DNA from: an uncultured Actinomycetes bacterium
GTDB taxonomy: Bacteria; Actinomycetota; Actinomycetes; Nanopelagicales; Nanopelagicaceae
Direction of reading: 5' to 3'
Length of the DNA: 41,903 nt
Assembly: GCA_937888825.1 (NCBI GenBank)
Contig: CALBFE010000059.1
Span: 1 to 41,903 of the forward strand
The notes below the pieces were generated by a model. That model had not been told where the DNA came from and made no database searches. It saw only the letters and a list, made by a program, of their open reading frames with translations. The first letter of the stretch is position 1, and each line of letters begins with the position of its first letter. The position numbers and the translations under genes were made by a program. Below are positions 15,807-23,860 of the stretch, piece by piece.

Positions 15807-18185
15807 GTGCGAAAAGTCCTCTTGAAGAAGGTGCGGGCCAGCGTTGTTACGCTTGCCCTTCTTGCTTCGATTTTTTCTGCGCCATCTGCAGATGCTCTCT
15901 ACAAAGTTATCCCTGCAACGCAATGGGGTCATATCTATGCTGGCACTGCAACAGATAAAAAACCTGAGCAACGCGCTCCAGCTAAGAATTTGCAGGCTAA
16001 ATCTAAAATAGAAGTTAAATACAACAACTTCCCTGACTGGGCTAAAACGGAAGTCCAAGCCGCGGTAGAAGTATGGGCTGCCAATTTTTCATCTACGGTG
16101 ACAATTAATGTTGACGCATCGTGGGGTCGCTCAAGTTCTTGGGGAATATTGGGAAGTGCGAGGCCAACAAATTTCTACTCAGGTTTTTCTGGTGCACCTG
16201 ATCCATCACTTTGGTACACCGCGGCTATGGCAAATGCGCTTTCCGGTAAAGATTTAGATAGAGCTAATCCAGAAATGATTATCCAAGTTAATTCAAACGC
16301 TGCTTGGAACACCCGCGGGGATGGCATGCCAGGTGTTAATGAATATGACTTGGAGTCTGTCTTCTTGCATGAGATTGCACACGGCTTAGGTTTCTTATCA
16401 AATGATGCCTACGATTCTTTCTACGGTATTGCCAGCTTAGATCAACCAACTCCATTTGATGCCTACGCACAAACTACAGATGGTCGACGCCTTGCAGATT
16501 TACCATCACCGTCACTTGAACTTGGTACAGCGCTTACATCTGAACTTGTCTGGTCAGGTCCTCTTGGAATTAAAGCTAATAACGGTGTGAAGCCAAAACT
16601 TTACACACCATCTAGCTATCAATTAGGATCTTCAACTAGCCACTTAGATGAAGCAACGTTTTCAAAAACTGGTTTAGATTCAGTAATGACACCTAATTTA
16701 GATCCGGGTGAGATCTTTAAAGAACCAGGACCGCTGTTATTGGCGATGATGGAAGACATGCGCAACAAACCACCAGCCGGCATTGCTACTGGATTACCTG
16801 AATCCCCCCGCAATGTTCAAGCATTTATCGGTGATTCTTCTGTGCTTATTTCATTCGACCCGCCAGTAAATATCCGTACTGCCCAAGTAACTGAATATAT
16901 TGTTAAGAATCTTAAAACTGGAGTTGAGAAGAAAGCGCTTTCCAGCCCGGTTGTGATCGCTGGATTACAGAATGGTATTTCCTCTACGTTTTCAGTTGTT
17001 GCAAAGAACTCTTTAGGTCTTTCTGCCCCGGCAATAAGCAAGGCTGTCACTCCACAAGCCGGATGGAAGAGCAAGGTCCTCGATGCAACTGCCGATGGAA
17101 AATCGGTATCCGGTATAACTTTTAATGGCCGACCTGCTGTGGCCTATTCCGACACAAAGAGCGGTGACTTAAAACTTGCAACTTTCAACGGCAAAGTTTG
17201 GAAGAAAGTAACCGTTGATGGTGCTGGTGGAACACGTGGACGAACTTCTCATCCGATATCAGGGCAAATCTCAATGTGTGTTAATGGAAGCGGTAAAAAG
17301 CAGACGCTGCACCTTTTCTATAGTGATTCAACTGAGAAAGACCTGCGCTATGCAAGTTATAACGGTAAAAGCTTTGTATTTGATGTGGTGGATGGTGATG
17401 GACTATCAGTCAATGACTATTTAGATCCTATTCGTGTTCGCACATCAAGTGATGTGAGCGTCTCCAATGCGTGTGTTGCTTCGGCCTCTGCTATTCAAGT
17501 TTTCTACCGTGATGAGAGTCAAGGTGTTTTACTGGGCGCAGTAAAAACAAAAGCGCTCGGCTGGACTTATGAAATGATTGATGGAGATCGTACAACTGAC
17601 GGCCGCACGACAGGTGATGTTGGGTTCCACCTACAGGCAATCTTTAATGGGTCTAAGACTTACCTTGCCTATGATTCTGTTGTAACCATGAATCAAAAGA
17701 AAGAGATAACTTCTGGGGCAATCCGTGTGGCAACTCGTGCTGGAAGTGATGCAAATACGTGGAGCTATCAAACTCTTGATATCTCAACTGATGATGCAAC
17801 TGTTTTTGGATATGACGTTGCAATGTCTAAGATAAATAGTGATGTATTCATTACTTGGTTGGCTACGTCACAGACCACCTTCCCAAAGCCAAACCAACTG
17901 CGATGGGCGTTTTTGAGTAAGCCACTTGAAATTTCAAAAATTACAACTGAAAATTTTGGAACACCGGGTGAGTATCTATCTACCGATGGAAAAACAATTC
18001 TCTTTAACTGCCAGGAACGTCTATGTGCAGTTGATACAACCAAGAAAGATCAGGGCCGAGCTGCTATCTCCCTAATTAGAAGCACCCAAGGCTCTGAACC
18101 TACTCAGAGCACCTGGGTGATCGTTAACAAAGTTAAGTATGTGCTTGCCACGGTTAATGGAAAGCTGGCCTTACTAAAACCGTAA
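15807..18185 (+). CDS. secreted metalloprotease-like protein with FnIII domain and C-terminal repeats
   Basis: The 792-residue protein begins with a signal peptide (basic residues, hydrophobic stretch, cleavage near ADA at 28-30). Residues 65-300 form a zinc-peptidase-like domain with HEIAHGLGF at 188-196: His188, Glu189 and His192 are the usual zinc and catalytic positions. The metzincin third histidine is absent; Ser198 is at that place. Residues 332-415 look like a fibronectin type III domain (PESPRNVQ to KAVTP). The remaining about 375 residues have repeated beta-strand segments with GRPAVAYSD and TYLAYDS, suggesting a propeller. I infer an exported protease or surface-binding protein; the substrate is unknown. 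The start is GTG with a leaderless promoter. Confidence 0.75.
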   Translation: MRKVLLKKVRASVVTLALLASIFSAPSADALYKVIPATQWGHIYAGTATDKKPEQRAPAKNLQAKSKIEVKYNNFPDWAKTEVQAAVEVWAANFSSTVTINVDASWGRSSSWGILGSARPTNFYSGFSGAPDPSLWYTAAMANALSGKDLDRANPEMIIQVNSNAAWNTRGDGMPGVNEYDLESVFLHEIAHGLGFLSNDAYDSFYGIASLDQPTPFDAYAQTTDGRRLADLPSPSLELGTALTSELVWSGPLGIKANNGVKPKLYTPSSYQLGSSTSHLDEATFSKTGLDSVMTPNLDPGEIFKEPGPLLLAMMEDMRNKPPAGIATGLPESPRNVQAFIGDSSVLISFDPPVNIRTAQVTEYIVKNLKTGVEKKALSSPVVIAGLQNGISSTFSVVAKNSLGLSAPAISKAVTPQAGWKSKVLDATADGKSVSGITFNGRPAVAYSDTKSGDLKLATFNGKVWKKVTVDGAGGTRGRTSHPISGQISMCVNGSGKKQTLHLFYSDSTEKDLRYASYNGKSFVFDVVDGDGLSVNDYLDPIRVRTSSDVSVSNACVASASAIQVFYRDESQGVLLGAVKTKALGWTYEMIDGDRTTDGRTTGDVGFHLQAIFNGSKTYLAYDSVVTMNQKKEITSGAIRVATRAGSDANTWSYQTLDISTDDATVFGYDVAMSKINSDVFITWLATSQTTFPKPNQLRWAFLSKPLEISKITTENFGTPGEYLSTDGKTILFNCQERLCAVDTTKKDQGRAAISLIRSTQGSEPTQSTWVIVNKVKYVLATVNGKLALLKP

Positions 18186-18188
18186 TTA

Positions 18189-18287
18189 CTATTTAGCGTT
18201 ACGGCGCTGAATGCGAGTCTTCTTGAGAAGTTTCTTATGCTTCTTCTTCGCCATGCGCTTGCGACGCTTTTTAATTACGGAACCCAT
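18189..18287 (-). CDS. small ribosomal subunit protein bS22 (AURKAIP1/COX24-like)
   Basis: A 32-residue, very basic protein: it begins [17 protein letters not shown] and continues with [12 protein letters not shown]. This is nearly the same as the actinobacterial protein found on the mycobacterial 30S subunit and named bS22, related to the AURKAIP1/COX24 domain. It binds 16S rRNA in those structures. The gene is short enough to be missed by most gene callers. It converges on the secreted protease gene with three bases between stops. M. tuberculosis has its counterpart close to proC, as here. No strong Shine-Dalgarno is seen. Confidence 0.92.
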   Translation of the reverse strand: MGSVIKKRRKRMAKKKHKKLLKKTRIQRRNAK

Positions 18288-18339
18288 ATATCACGCTCTC
18301 ATTTCTTTTATCGTTAATGCTTAGGAAGTTAGGTTACCT

Positions 18340-19506
18340 CTAGTTGAGGGTAAAAATCGAAACGGTTTCTGTGTTTGACGTCATGCATATGAGCCCTAAA
18401 TCCTTGGAAACATAGAGCCCCAGTACTTCTTTTTGCTCGGTGGGGACACTGTAGCCGGCAGTAATGACACCTTTGGCATCAAAGCTCAGAAGTAAGCCTT
18501 GCGCACTCTTAGGTGCCCAATTAGCCAGCTGTTTAATCGCACCCTTTGATTGGAAAAACGCATATGTTGAACTTGAAGTAAAAGTTTTTCCAGAAGATGC
18601 AAATCTATAGGTCCACGATGGAACGAATCTACTTGAAAACTTTGTTATGGCACTTTCTACTTTTATCCCTGTTACAACTTCTCCCCCAAGTAAAAGAGAG
18701 TTAGTTGCACTTAGCCAGTTTCTAGATGCTTTCGGGGCACTGCTGCGCACAACTGTAAGTAGTTTTCCGGCTTTCGAAACTTTGATAATGACACCATCAA
18801 CTTTTCCAGCCAGTTTCTTGCCCCTTAAAGTTTCACTGCTTGAACCAACAACTGTCATAGATCCATCAGCATTTTTAACTACAGATTCAAAAACAGTTAA
18901 TTCTGTGCCCACCGCAATTGGCTTAGCAATCGCACCTGCTAGATCAGCGCTAATTATTGCGCCAGAGCTTCCAACAGCAGTTATTCCTTTTTTATCTACC
19001 GCAATTGCATTAATTAACACCGGCGAACTGAGTTGCAATGTGTATTGAACAAGCGCCTGTGTTGTGGGATTAAGCGACCACAGCGAAAAAGCATCTAGGT
19101 CAGCACTAAAAATATCGGCAACAGGAATAGTTTCATCTGGGTTTAATGCAGTTTCAGATGGAAAAGGTGTCGGCGTTGCTCGAGCTAGTGAAGTTGAACC
19201 TGCAAGCCAAATAACTCCACTGCTATCAACTGTTGCTGCTGTGGCAACTGAGGGCGAAGCGTTATCAAGCTCTATATTCCAAAGCTCTTTTCCAGCTAAA
19301 TCTAGGGCTTTAACAAATGATTTTTCATCTTTATTGCCATAAACAATGATTGTTTTACCCGACGTTACTAAGCCAGCAAACTCATCAGTCGAACCCACTG
19401 TTGTGAGTAATTTGAGGGATTTAACGACAGGCTTTTTGGGTGCAGCATTGGCTAACGGAATGAACATGAGAGAAGAAATTACAACTAATGAAAGTAAGCG
19501 TCTCAC
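18340..19506 (-). CDS. secreted protein of unknown function, propeller-like
   Basis: The 388-residue protein starts with a clear signal peptide (MRRLLSLVVISSLMFIPLANA). The mature part is Ser/Thr/Ala-rich and built of short strands with repeated phrases such as VDSSGVIWLAGS, VDKKGITAVGSSG and NADGSMTVVGSS, which looks like blades of a beta-propeller (PQQ/WD-like). There is no catalytic motif that I recognise. The GTG start overlaps the proC stop by four bases (GTGA), so the two are co-translated, though a functional link to proline synthesis is not evident. With the protease-like gene it makes two secreted propeller-like proteins flanking bS22. Confidence 0.65.
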   Translation of the reverse strand: MRRLLSLVVISSLMFIPLANAAPKKPVVKSLKLLTTVGSTDEFAGLVTSGKTIIVYGNKDEKSFVKALDLAGKELWNIELDNASPSVATAATVDSSGVIWLAGSTSLARATPTPFPSETALNPDETIPVADIFSADLDAFSLWSLNPTTQALVQYTLQLSSPVLINAIAVDKKGITAVGSSGAIISADLAGAIAKPIAVGTELTVFESVVKNADGSMTVVGSSSETLRGKKLAGKVDGVIIKVSKAGKLLTVVRSSAPKASRNWLSATNSLLLGGEVVTGIKVESAITKFSSRFVPSWTYRFASSGKTFTSSSTYAFFQSKGAIKQLANWAPKSAQGLLLSFDAKGVITAGYSVPTEQKEVLGLYVSKDLGLICMTSNTETVSIFTLN

Positions 19507-20297
19507 GCTAATTCCTGCGAGCGATCGCGCGCGGCTTTCATAGCTTGGGCAACTACATTACCCAGTTGATGTGATTCAAAGGAGGCAAGAGCTGCGGCAG
19601 TTGTACCATTTGGACTTGTGACATTCTCGCGCAGAGTTGTTGCACTCTTTCCTGATTCATCAAGAAGTTTTGCTGCGCCAACAATTGTTTGCACTGTAAG
19701 AGTGGTTGCATCAGCATCTGATAATCCAAGGGCTTTTGCCCCATCAATCATCGCTTCAACGAATCTAAAGAAGTAGGCAGGACCTGAACCACTGGTGGCA
19801 GTGACGGCATCTTGTAAATCTTCGGTTACTTGAATGGTTTTGCCAGTTGCGGCTAGAAAGCCTGAGACAAACTCAGATTGCTTCGCACTTACACCCGCTC
19901 CAAGTGAGATTGCAGCCATTCCTGCTCCCACCAACGTTGGGGTATTTGGCATGACTCGTACAACAGGATTACCTGTTCCAAGGCCTTGTTCAATAAATGA
20001 AATCTTCTTACCTGCAGCAAATGTGATTACAACAGCTGATTTATTGATTGATCCCTTGATTTCATCAAGGGTTGCAGCCATATCTTGTGGCTTAACGACG
20101 AGAAGCAGTGCATCGGCCTTTGAAACATTCGTTGCTATATCTTCAACCTTAATTGCGTATCTGGCGCTTAACTCATCAGCTCGGTCTTTACGCTTTTCAG
20201 AGATGGTGATGGACTCTGGTGAGATGCCATAAGAAATCAGCGCAGCGATAAGGGCTTCGCCCATTACTCCCGCACCAATTACTCCAACTTGCTTCAT
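19503..20297 (-). CDS. proC: pyrroline-5-carboxylate reductase ProC
   Basis: ProC makes proline from pyrroline-5-carboxylate with NAD(P)H. The 264-residue protein has the N-terminal Rossmann motif VIGAGVMGEALI (residues 5-16), VVKPQD near 67, a VVRVMPNTPTLVGAG segment near 112, and the family signature SGSGPAYFFRFVEAMIDGA near 168. Length is normal. A leaderless promoter stands six bases before its ATG. It leads into the secreted propeller-like gene through a four-base overlap and is divergent from the cysteine-rich gene across 38 bp. Confidence 0.96.
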   Translation of the reverse strand: MKQVGVIGAGVMGEALIAALISYGISPESITISEKRKDRADELSARYAIKVEDIATNVSKADALLLVVKPQDMAATLDEIKGSINKSAVVITFAAGKKISFIEQGLGTGNPVVRVMPNTPTLVGAGMAAISLGAGVSAKQSEFVSGFLAATGKTIQVTEDLQDAVTATSGSGPAYFFRFVEAMIDGAKALGLSDADATTLTVQTIVGAAKLLDESGKSATTLRENVTSPNGTTAAALASFESHQLGNVVAQAMKAARDRSQELA

Positions 20298-20303
20298 GTA
20301 ACA

Positions 20304-20309
20304 AGCCTA
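20304..20309 (-). promoter_or_regulatory. leaderless -10 element (TAGGCT) for proC
   Basis: Reading leftward, TAGGCT, six bases (TGTTAC), then ATG at 20297. It is the left arm of an inverted repeat whose right arm is the -10 element of the divergent gene. Confidence 0.65.
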
Positions 20310-20321
20310 CCTTTATGCCTG

Positions 20322-20327
20322 TAGGCT
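20322..20327 (+). promoter_or_regulatory. -10 element (TAGGCT) for the cysteine-rich gene
   Basis: TAGGCT is followed by eight bases and the ATG at 20336, so the transcript would be leaderless or have a leader of one or two bases. It decides the start: an in-frame ATG at 20315 lies upstream of this element and could not be translated from this transcript. Confidence 0.5.
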
Positions 20328-20335
20328 CTGCGACT

Positions 20336-21148
20336 ATGTCTGAAATAAAACCTGGGTTTGCGCGTGATTGGGTTGAATTTAGCGACCCCAATGATGAAGA
20401 GGAAATCTTCAAGTGCGATCTCACTTGGTTGACCTCATATTGGACCTGTATTTATGGCGATGGTTGCCAAGGTGTATTTAAGAGCCAACCATTTGCAGGT
20501 TGCTGCACAGAAGGTGCAATGTATACAGATGAAGACGATGAGAAGCGCACAGACAAAGCTGCGGCTTACTTAACTCCAGATATGTGGCAATTCTATTCAG
20601 AGGCTCGTCCTAAGAAGCCTGGTGGAGCTTTGCGTATTTCTGAAAAAGATGAAGATGGAGATCGCAAGACTCGTCGCGTTGAAGAGGGATGTATTTTCTT
20701 AAACCGCAAAGGTTACGAAGCAGAAGGCTTCACTGGTTCATTTGGTTGCGTATTGCATCACTTGGCAATCAAAGAAAAGAAACACTTTGTCGATACAAAG
20801 CCAGATGTTTGCTGGCAGTTGCCGTTGCGTCGAAGTTTTGAAACTCGCGAAGTCGGCGAGCGCGAATATTCAATTACCGTCATCGGTGAATACGAACGCC
20901 TTGCATGGGGCGATGGCGGTGAAGATTTTGATTGGTACTGCACTAGCAATCCCGATGCACATATTGGAACCGAGCCGGTGTATATCTCCAACAAGTACGA
21001 ACTCCAGAAACTTATGGGTGAGCAGGCCTATGCCGAGCTTGCACGCCTGTGTGACATTCGTATTGCAGGTATCAAGGATGCTCAGGCCCGTTCACTTCCC
21101 CTCTTTGTTATCCAACATCCAGCAACTCTTGCCGCCCAGAAGAAATAG
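20336..21148 (+). CDS. conserved cysteine-rich protein, possible metal binder, unknown function
   Basis: I do not recognise a characterised family. The 270-residue cytoplasmic protein (no signal peptide, no membrane helix) is acidic and aromatic-rich at its start. It has a cysteine cluster at residues 27, 38, 44, 56 and 57 (the last two adjacent, in FAGCCTEG), then further cysteines in EEGCIFLN, GSFGCVLHH (next to two histidines) and PDVCWQLP. This spacing resembles proteins that bind zinc or an iron-sulfur cluster, such as the broad YkgJ/CxxCxxCC group, but I cannot place it there firmly. It lies 26 bp before radA, which has its own promoter. The start at 20336 is chosen from the promoter position; 20315 would add seven residues. 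Confidence 0.7.
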   Translation: MSEIKPGFARDWVEFSDPNDEEEIFKCDLTWLTSYWTCIYGDGCQGVFKSQPFAGCCTEGAMYTDEDDEKRTDKAAAYLTPDMWQFYSEARPKKPGGALRISEKDEDGDRKTRRVEEGCIFLNRKGYEAEGFTGSFGCVLHHLAIKEKKHFVDTKPDVCWQLPLRRSFETREVGEREYSITVIGEYERLAWGDGGEDFDWYCTSNPDAHIGTEPVYISNKYELQKLMGEQAYAELARLCDIRIAGIKDAQARSLPLFVIQHPATLAAQKK

Positions 21149-21162
21149 TCAGTCCTTGGTTC

Positions 21163-21168
21163 TAGGCT
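21163..21168 (+). promoter_or_regulatory. leaderless -10 element (TAGGCT) for radA
   Basis: TAGGCT, six bases (CTACCC), then ATG at 21175. It is the third copy of exactly this hexamer within 900 bp. Confidence 0.65.
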
Positions 21169-21174
21169 CTACCC

Positions 21175-22542
21175 ATGGCCAAAGTTGAGAAGGATCCATT
21201 CCGCTGTAGTGAATGCGGTTGGAGCTCGCAAAAATGGGTTGGCCGCTGCGGTGAATGCCAAGCATGGGGCTCTGTTGAAGAGTTAGCTGCGCCTAAGAAA
21301 CTCTCACTCGTTCCTGGAAATGTAACGAGTAAAGCAACTCCTATTGGCGATGTTGATCTATCTGCTGCACATGCACGTCCTACGGGGGTATCAGAGCTCG
21401 ATCGCGTGCTCGGTGGTGGATTAGTTCCAGGTGCTGCAATCTTGTTAGCTGGTGAACCAGGTGTTGGTAAGTCAACTCTTTTGCTCTCGGTTGCGGCGCA
21501 AACTGCATCTAAAGGAATTCCCGCACTTTATGTCAGCGGAGAAGAATCAGCATCACAAGTTCGCTTACGTGCAGAGCGCATCAAAGCAATTGATCCGCAG
21601 TTATTTCTAGCATCAGAGACAGATCTGGGGGCAGTCATTGCCCACATCGATGCAGTCAAGCCACAGTTATTAATTATTGACTCAGTCCAAACTATTGGTA
21701 GTAGCACAGCCGATGGTTCACCTGGTGGTGTAACACAAGTGCGCGAAGTTGCAGGAGCACTCATTCGCATCTGTAAAGATCGTGACATCACATTACTTCT
21801 TGTGGGACATGTGACCAAAGATGGATCAATTGCAGGTCCTAGACTTCTAGAACACATCGTTGATGTTGTTTTGCAGTTTGAAGGAGAGCGTCACTCCCGT
21901 CTTCGTTTAATCCGTGCAATTAAAAACCGATTTGGCGCATCAGATGAAGTCGGTTGTTTTGATTTAAGTGATTCAGGAATTGAATCTGTTCTTGACCCAA
22001 CAGGCCTCTTCACATCACGTCATGCCGAACCAGTTCCTGGAACATGTGTGACTGTCACACTTGAAGGTCGCCGCCCACTACTTGCAGAGATTCAAGCCCT
22101 TGTTAGTCAGGGACGCGAAAATGATTTCGGAAATGCACGTCGTGTTGTCTCTGGCCTTGATTCAGCCCGCACATCAATGACTTTAGCTGTCCTAGAACTT
22201 CGCGCAGGAGTTCGTGTGGGTGGCCGCGATGTTTATGCAGCAACAGTGGGTGGCATGAAAATGTCAGAGCCGGCTGCTGATTTAGCACTCGCCTTAGCTG
22301 TTGCCTCTGCAGCTAAAGGTTTAGCGCTTCCTTCTGATTTAGTTGCAATAGGTGAAGTTGGTTTAGCTGGTGAGATTCGAAGAGTTAGCGGTGTTGATCG
22401 CAGGCTCCAAGAGGCCTTTCGCTTAGGTTTCAAGCGTGCACTAGTTCCAACGGGATCAGAGACAAAGATTGCAGGCATGGAGATCTTTGAAGTCTCGCGT
22501 CTTGATCAAGCACTCAAACGGGTAAAAATCACTGGCGAATGA
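21175..22542 (+). CDS. radA: DNA repair protein RadA
   Basis: RadA is a RecA-like branch-migration helicase acting on recombination intermediates. The 455-residue protein has the N-terminal zinc finger (Cys11, Cys14, Cys25, Cys28), Walker A GEPGVGKST at 93-101, the RadA-specific KNRFG at 250-254, and a C-terminal Lon-protease-like domain from about 275 that lacks the protease active site, as in the family. Length is canonical. Its stop overlaps the mutY ATG (ATGA), coupling two repair genes. In many Actinobacteria disA lies just after radA; it is absent here. Confidence 0.97.
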   Translation: MAKVEKDPFRCSECGWSSQKWVGRCGECQAWGSVEELAAPKKLSLVPGNVTSKATPIGDVDLSAAHARPTGVSELDRVLGGGLVPGAAILLAGEPGVGKSTLLLSVAAQTASKGIPALYVSGEESASQVRLRAERIKAIDPQLFLASETDLGAVIAHIDAVKPQLLIIDSVQTIGSSTADGSPGGVTQVREVAGALIRICKDRDITLLLVGHVTKDGSIAGPRLLEHIVDVVLQFEGERHSRLRLIRAIKNRFGASDEVGCFDLSDSGIESVLDPTGLFTSRHAEPVPGTCVTVTLEGRRPLLAEIQALVSQGRENDFGNARRVVSGLDSARTSMTLAVLELRAGVRVGGRDVYAATVGGMKMSEPAADLALALAVASAAKGLALPSDLVAIGEVGLAGEIRRVSGVDRRLQEAFRLGFKRALVPTGSETKIAGMEIFEVSRLDQALKRVKITGE

Positions 22543-23390
22543 ACCAGCTAGAAAAACCAATAACTTCCTGGTTTAAGAAAAACAAACGCGATCTGCCGTG
22601 GCGCAAGACAACGCCTTGGGGTGTGATGGTCAGTGAGTACATGTTGCAACAAACTCCAGTCAACCGCGTTCTTCCTAAATGGGATGAGTGGATGAAGCGC
22701 TGGCCAACTCCCAAAGATCTCGCGAAAGCATCACCGGCCGAAGTTATTACAGCGTGGGGGCGTCTTGGTTACCCGCGTCGTGCTCTGCGCCTTCATGCTG
22801 CAGCACAAATCATTGCCGAAGATTTCAATAACCAAGTCCCAGAGGATCCTGCAATTCTGCAAACACTGCCTGGAATCGGTGAATACACCGCCGCCGCCAT
22901 CGCAGCTTTCGCTTTTGAAAAGCAAACTCTTGTCATGGATGTGAATATAAGACGGTTATTAACCCGCATTATTGATGGCAATGAACATCCAAAGCCTGCG
23001 CCAACAACTAGAGAGAAAGCTTCACGCCTTGCTTTGCAACCCTCAAAGAATGCTCACATCTGGGCTGCTGCAACGATGGAACTTGGTGCACTTGTGTGCA
23101 CATCCAAAAACCCCATCTGTGAGCAGTGTCCGGTAATTGGGCAATGTAATTGGCGAAAGAATGGTTATCCAAAAACTGATTTAGTACGTAAATCACAAGA
23201 TTGGCATGGAACCGATAGAAAGTGCCGCGGCACAATTGTGCAAGCTTTGCGTGAGAATGAATCGTTAACTGAGAATGCAATAAAGAAACTCTGGCCGGAT
23301 GAATCACAGGTAGAAAAAGCTCTTAAAACCCTGCAAGAAGATTTACTCATAGAAGCTATCCCCCGCAAGCGATATAGACTGCCCGCATGA
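22539..23390 (+). CDS. mutY: A/G-specific adenine DNA glycosylase MutY
   Basis: MutY removes adenine mispaired with 8-oxoguanine. The 283-residue protein has catalytic Glu33 (SEYMLQQT), the helix-hairpin-helix LPGIGEYTAAAI with catalytic Asp134 (VMDVNIRR), and a 4Fe-4S site of Cys187, Cys194, Cys197 and Cys203 (C-x6-C-x2-C-x5-C). It lacks most of the C-terminal NUDIX-like domain that recognises 8-oxoguanine in longer MutYs, ending in a short helical, winged-helix-like tail (ENAIKKLWPDESQVEKAL); short forms are common in Actinobacteria. It overlaps radA upstream and the acetyltransferase gene downstream by four bases each. Confidence 0.93.
   Translation: MNQLEKPITSWFKKNKRDLPWRKTTPWGVMVSEYMLQQTPVNRVLPKWDEWMKRWPTPKDLAKASPAEVITAWGRLGYPRRALRLHAAAQIIAEDFNNQVPEDPAILQTLPGIGEYTAAAIAAFAFEKQTLVMDVNIRRLLTRIIDGNEHPKPAPTTREKASRLALQPSKNAHIWAAATMELGALVCTSKNPICEQCPVIGQCNWRKNGYPKTDLVRKSQDWHGTDRKCRGTIVQALRENESLTENAIKKLWPDESQVEKALKTLQEDLLIEAIPRKRYRLPA
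23375..23380 (+). promoter_or_regulatory. leaderless -10 element (TAGACT) inside the mutY end
   Basis: TAGACT, six bases (GCCCGC), then ATG at 23387. It lies within mutY codons, so the acetyltransferase may be expressed apart from radA-mutY as well as by coupling. Confidence 0.55.
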
Positions 23391-23860
23391 TTCGGGTTGC
23401 GCTTAAGCAAGATGCTCCACGCATCCTGCAGTTAATTAAAGATTTAGCTGACTATGAAAAAGCTCCACTAGAGGCAAAGGCAACTCTACAACAAATTGAA
23501 GAGACTATTTTTGGTGATAAGCCAAGTGCTTTCTGTCATGTTGCAGAAGTTGATGGAGAAGTAATTGGAATTGCTATCTGGTTCCTGAATTACTCAACAT
23601 GGCTTGGAAAACCAGGTTTGTATTTAGAAGATCTCTATGTTGATCCTGCCCACCGCGGCAAAGGTTTTGGAACGGGATTTCTAAAGACACTTGCAAAGAT
23701 TTGTGTTGAACGCGAATATGAAAGATTCCAATGGTGGGTTCTTGATTGGAATGAGCCGTCGATTGAGCTTTATGAATCCATAGGCGCAGTGGCCATGGAT
23801 GAATGGACGGTATTTCGTCTTAGCGGGGATCCATTAAAAAATTTTGCTGATAACGCTTAA
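23387..23860 (+). CDS. GNAT acetyltransferase (diamine/polyamine acetyltransferase-like)
   Basis: The 157-residue protein is a GCN5-related acetyltransferase. The acetyl-CoA loop is VDPAHRGKGFGTG (residues 84-96), preceded by YLEDLYV, and the C-terminal half has WWVLDWNEPSIELYESIGAV, a pattern shared with diamine/spermidine N-acetyltransferases. The exact substrate is uncertain. Its ATG overlaps the mutY stop, and it has a candidate leaderless promoter of its own. It converges on the SOUL gene, the two stops sharing TTAA (four-base overlap). Confidence 0.85.
   Translation: MIRVALKQDAPRILQLIKDLADYEKAPLEAKATLQQIEETIFGDKPSAFCHVAEVDGEVIGIAIWFLNYSTWLGKPGLYLEDLYVDPAHRGKGFGTGFLKTLAKICVEREYERFQWWVLDWNEPSIELYESIGAVAMDEWTVFRLSGDPLKNFADNA

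Noticed and set aside
18180..18204. Inverted repeat CCGTAA...TTACGG as a terminator between the protease-like gene and bS22
   Set aside because: Arms are only six bases, partly coding, with a 13-base loop and no T run; too weak to call.
18647..20232. Rightward frames of 133 and 132 codons antisense to the secreted protein and proC
   Set aside because: Ala/Ser/Thr-rich translations are typical of reverse strands of Ala/Ser-rich genes; proC is certain.
20742..21188. 148-codon rightward frame overlapping the cysteine-rich gene and the radA start
   Set aside because: It is out of frame with a well-supported gene that has its own promoter and start, and it has no recognisable motif.
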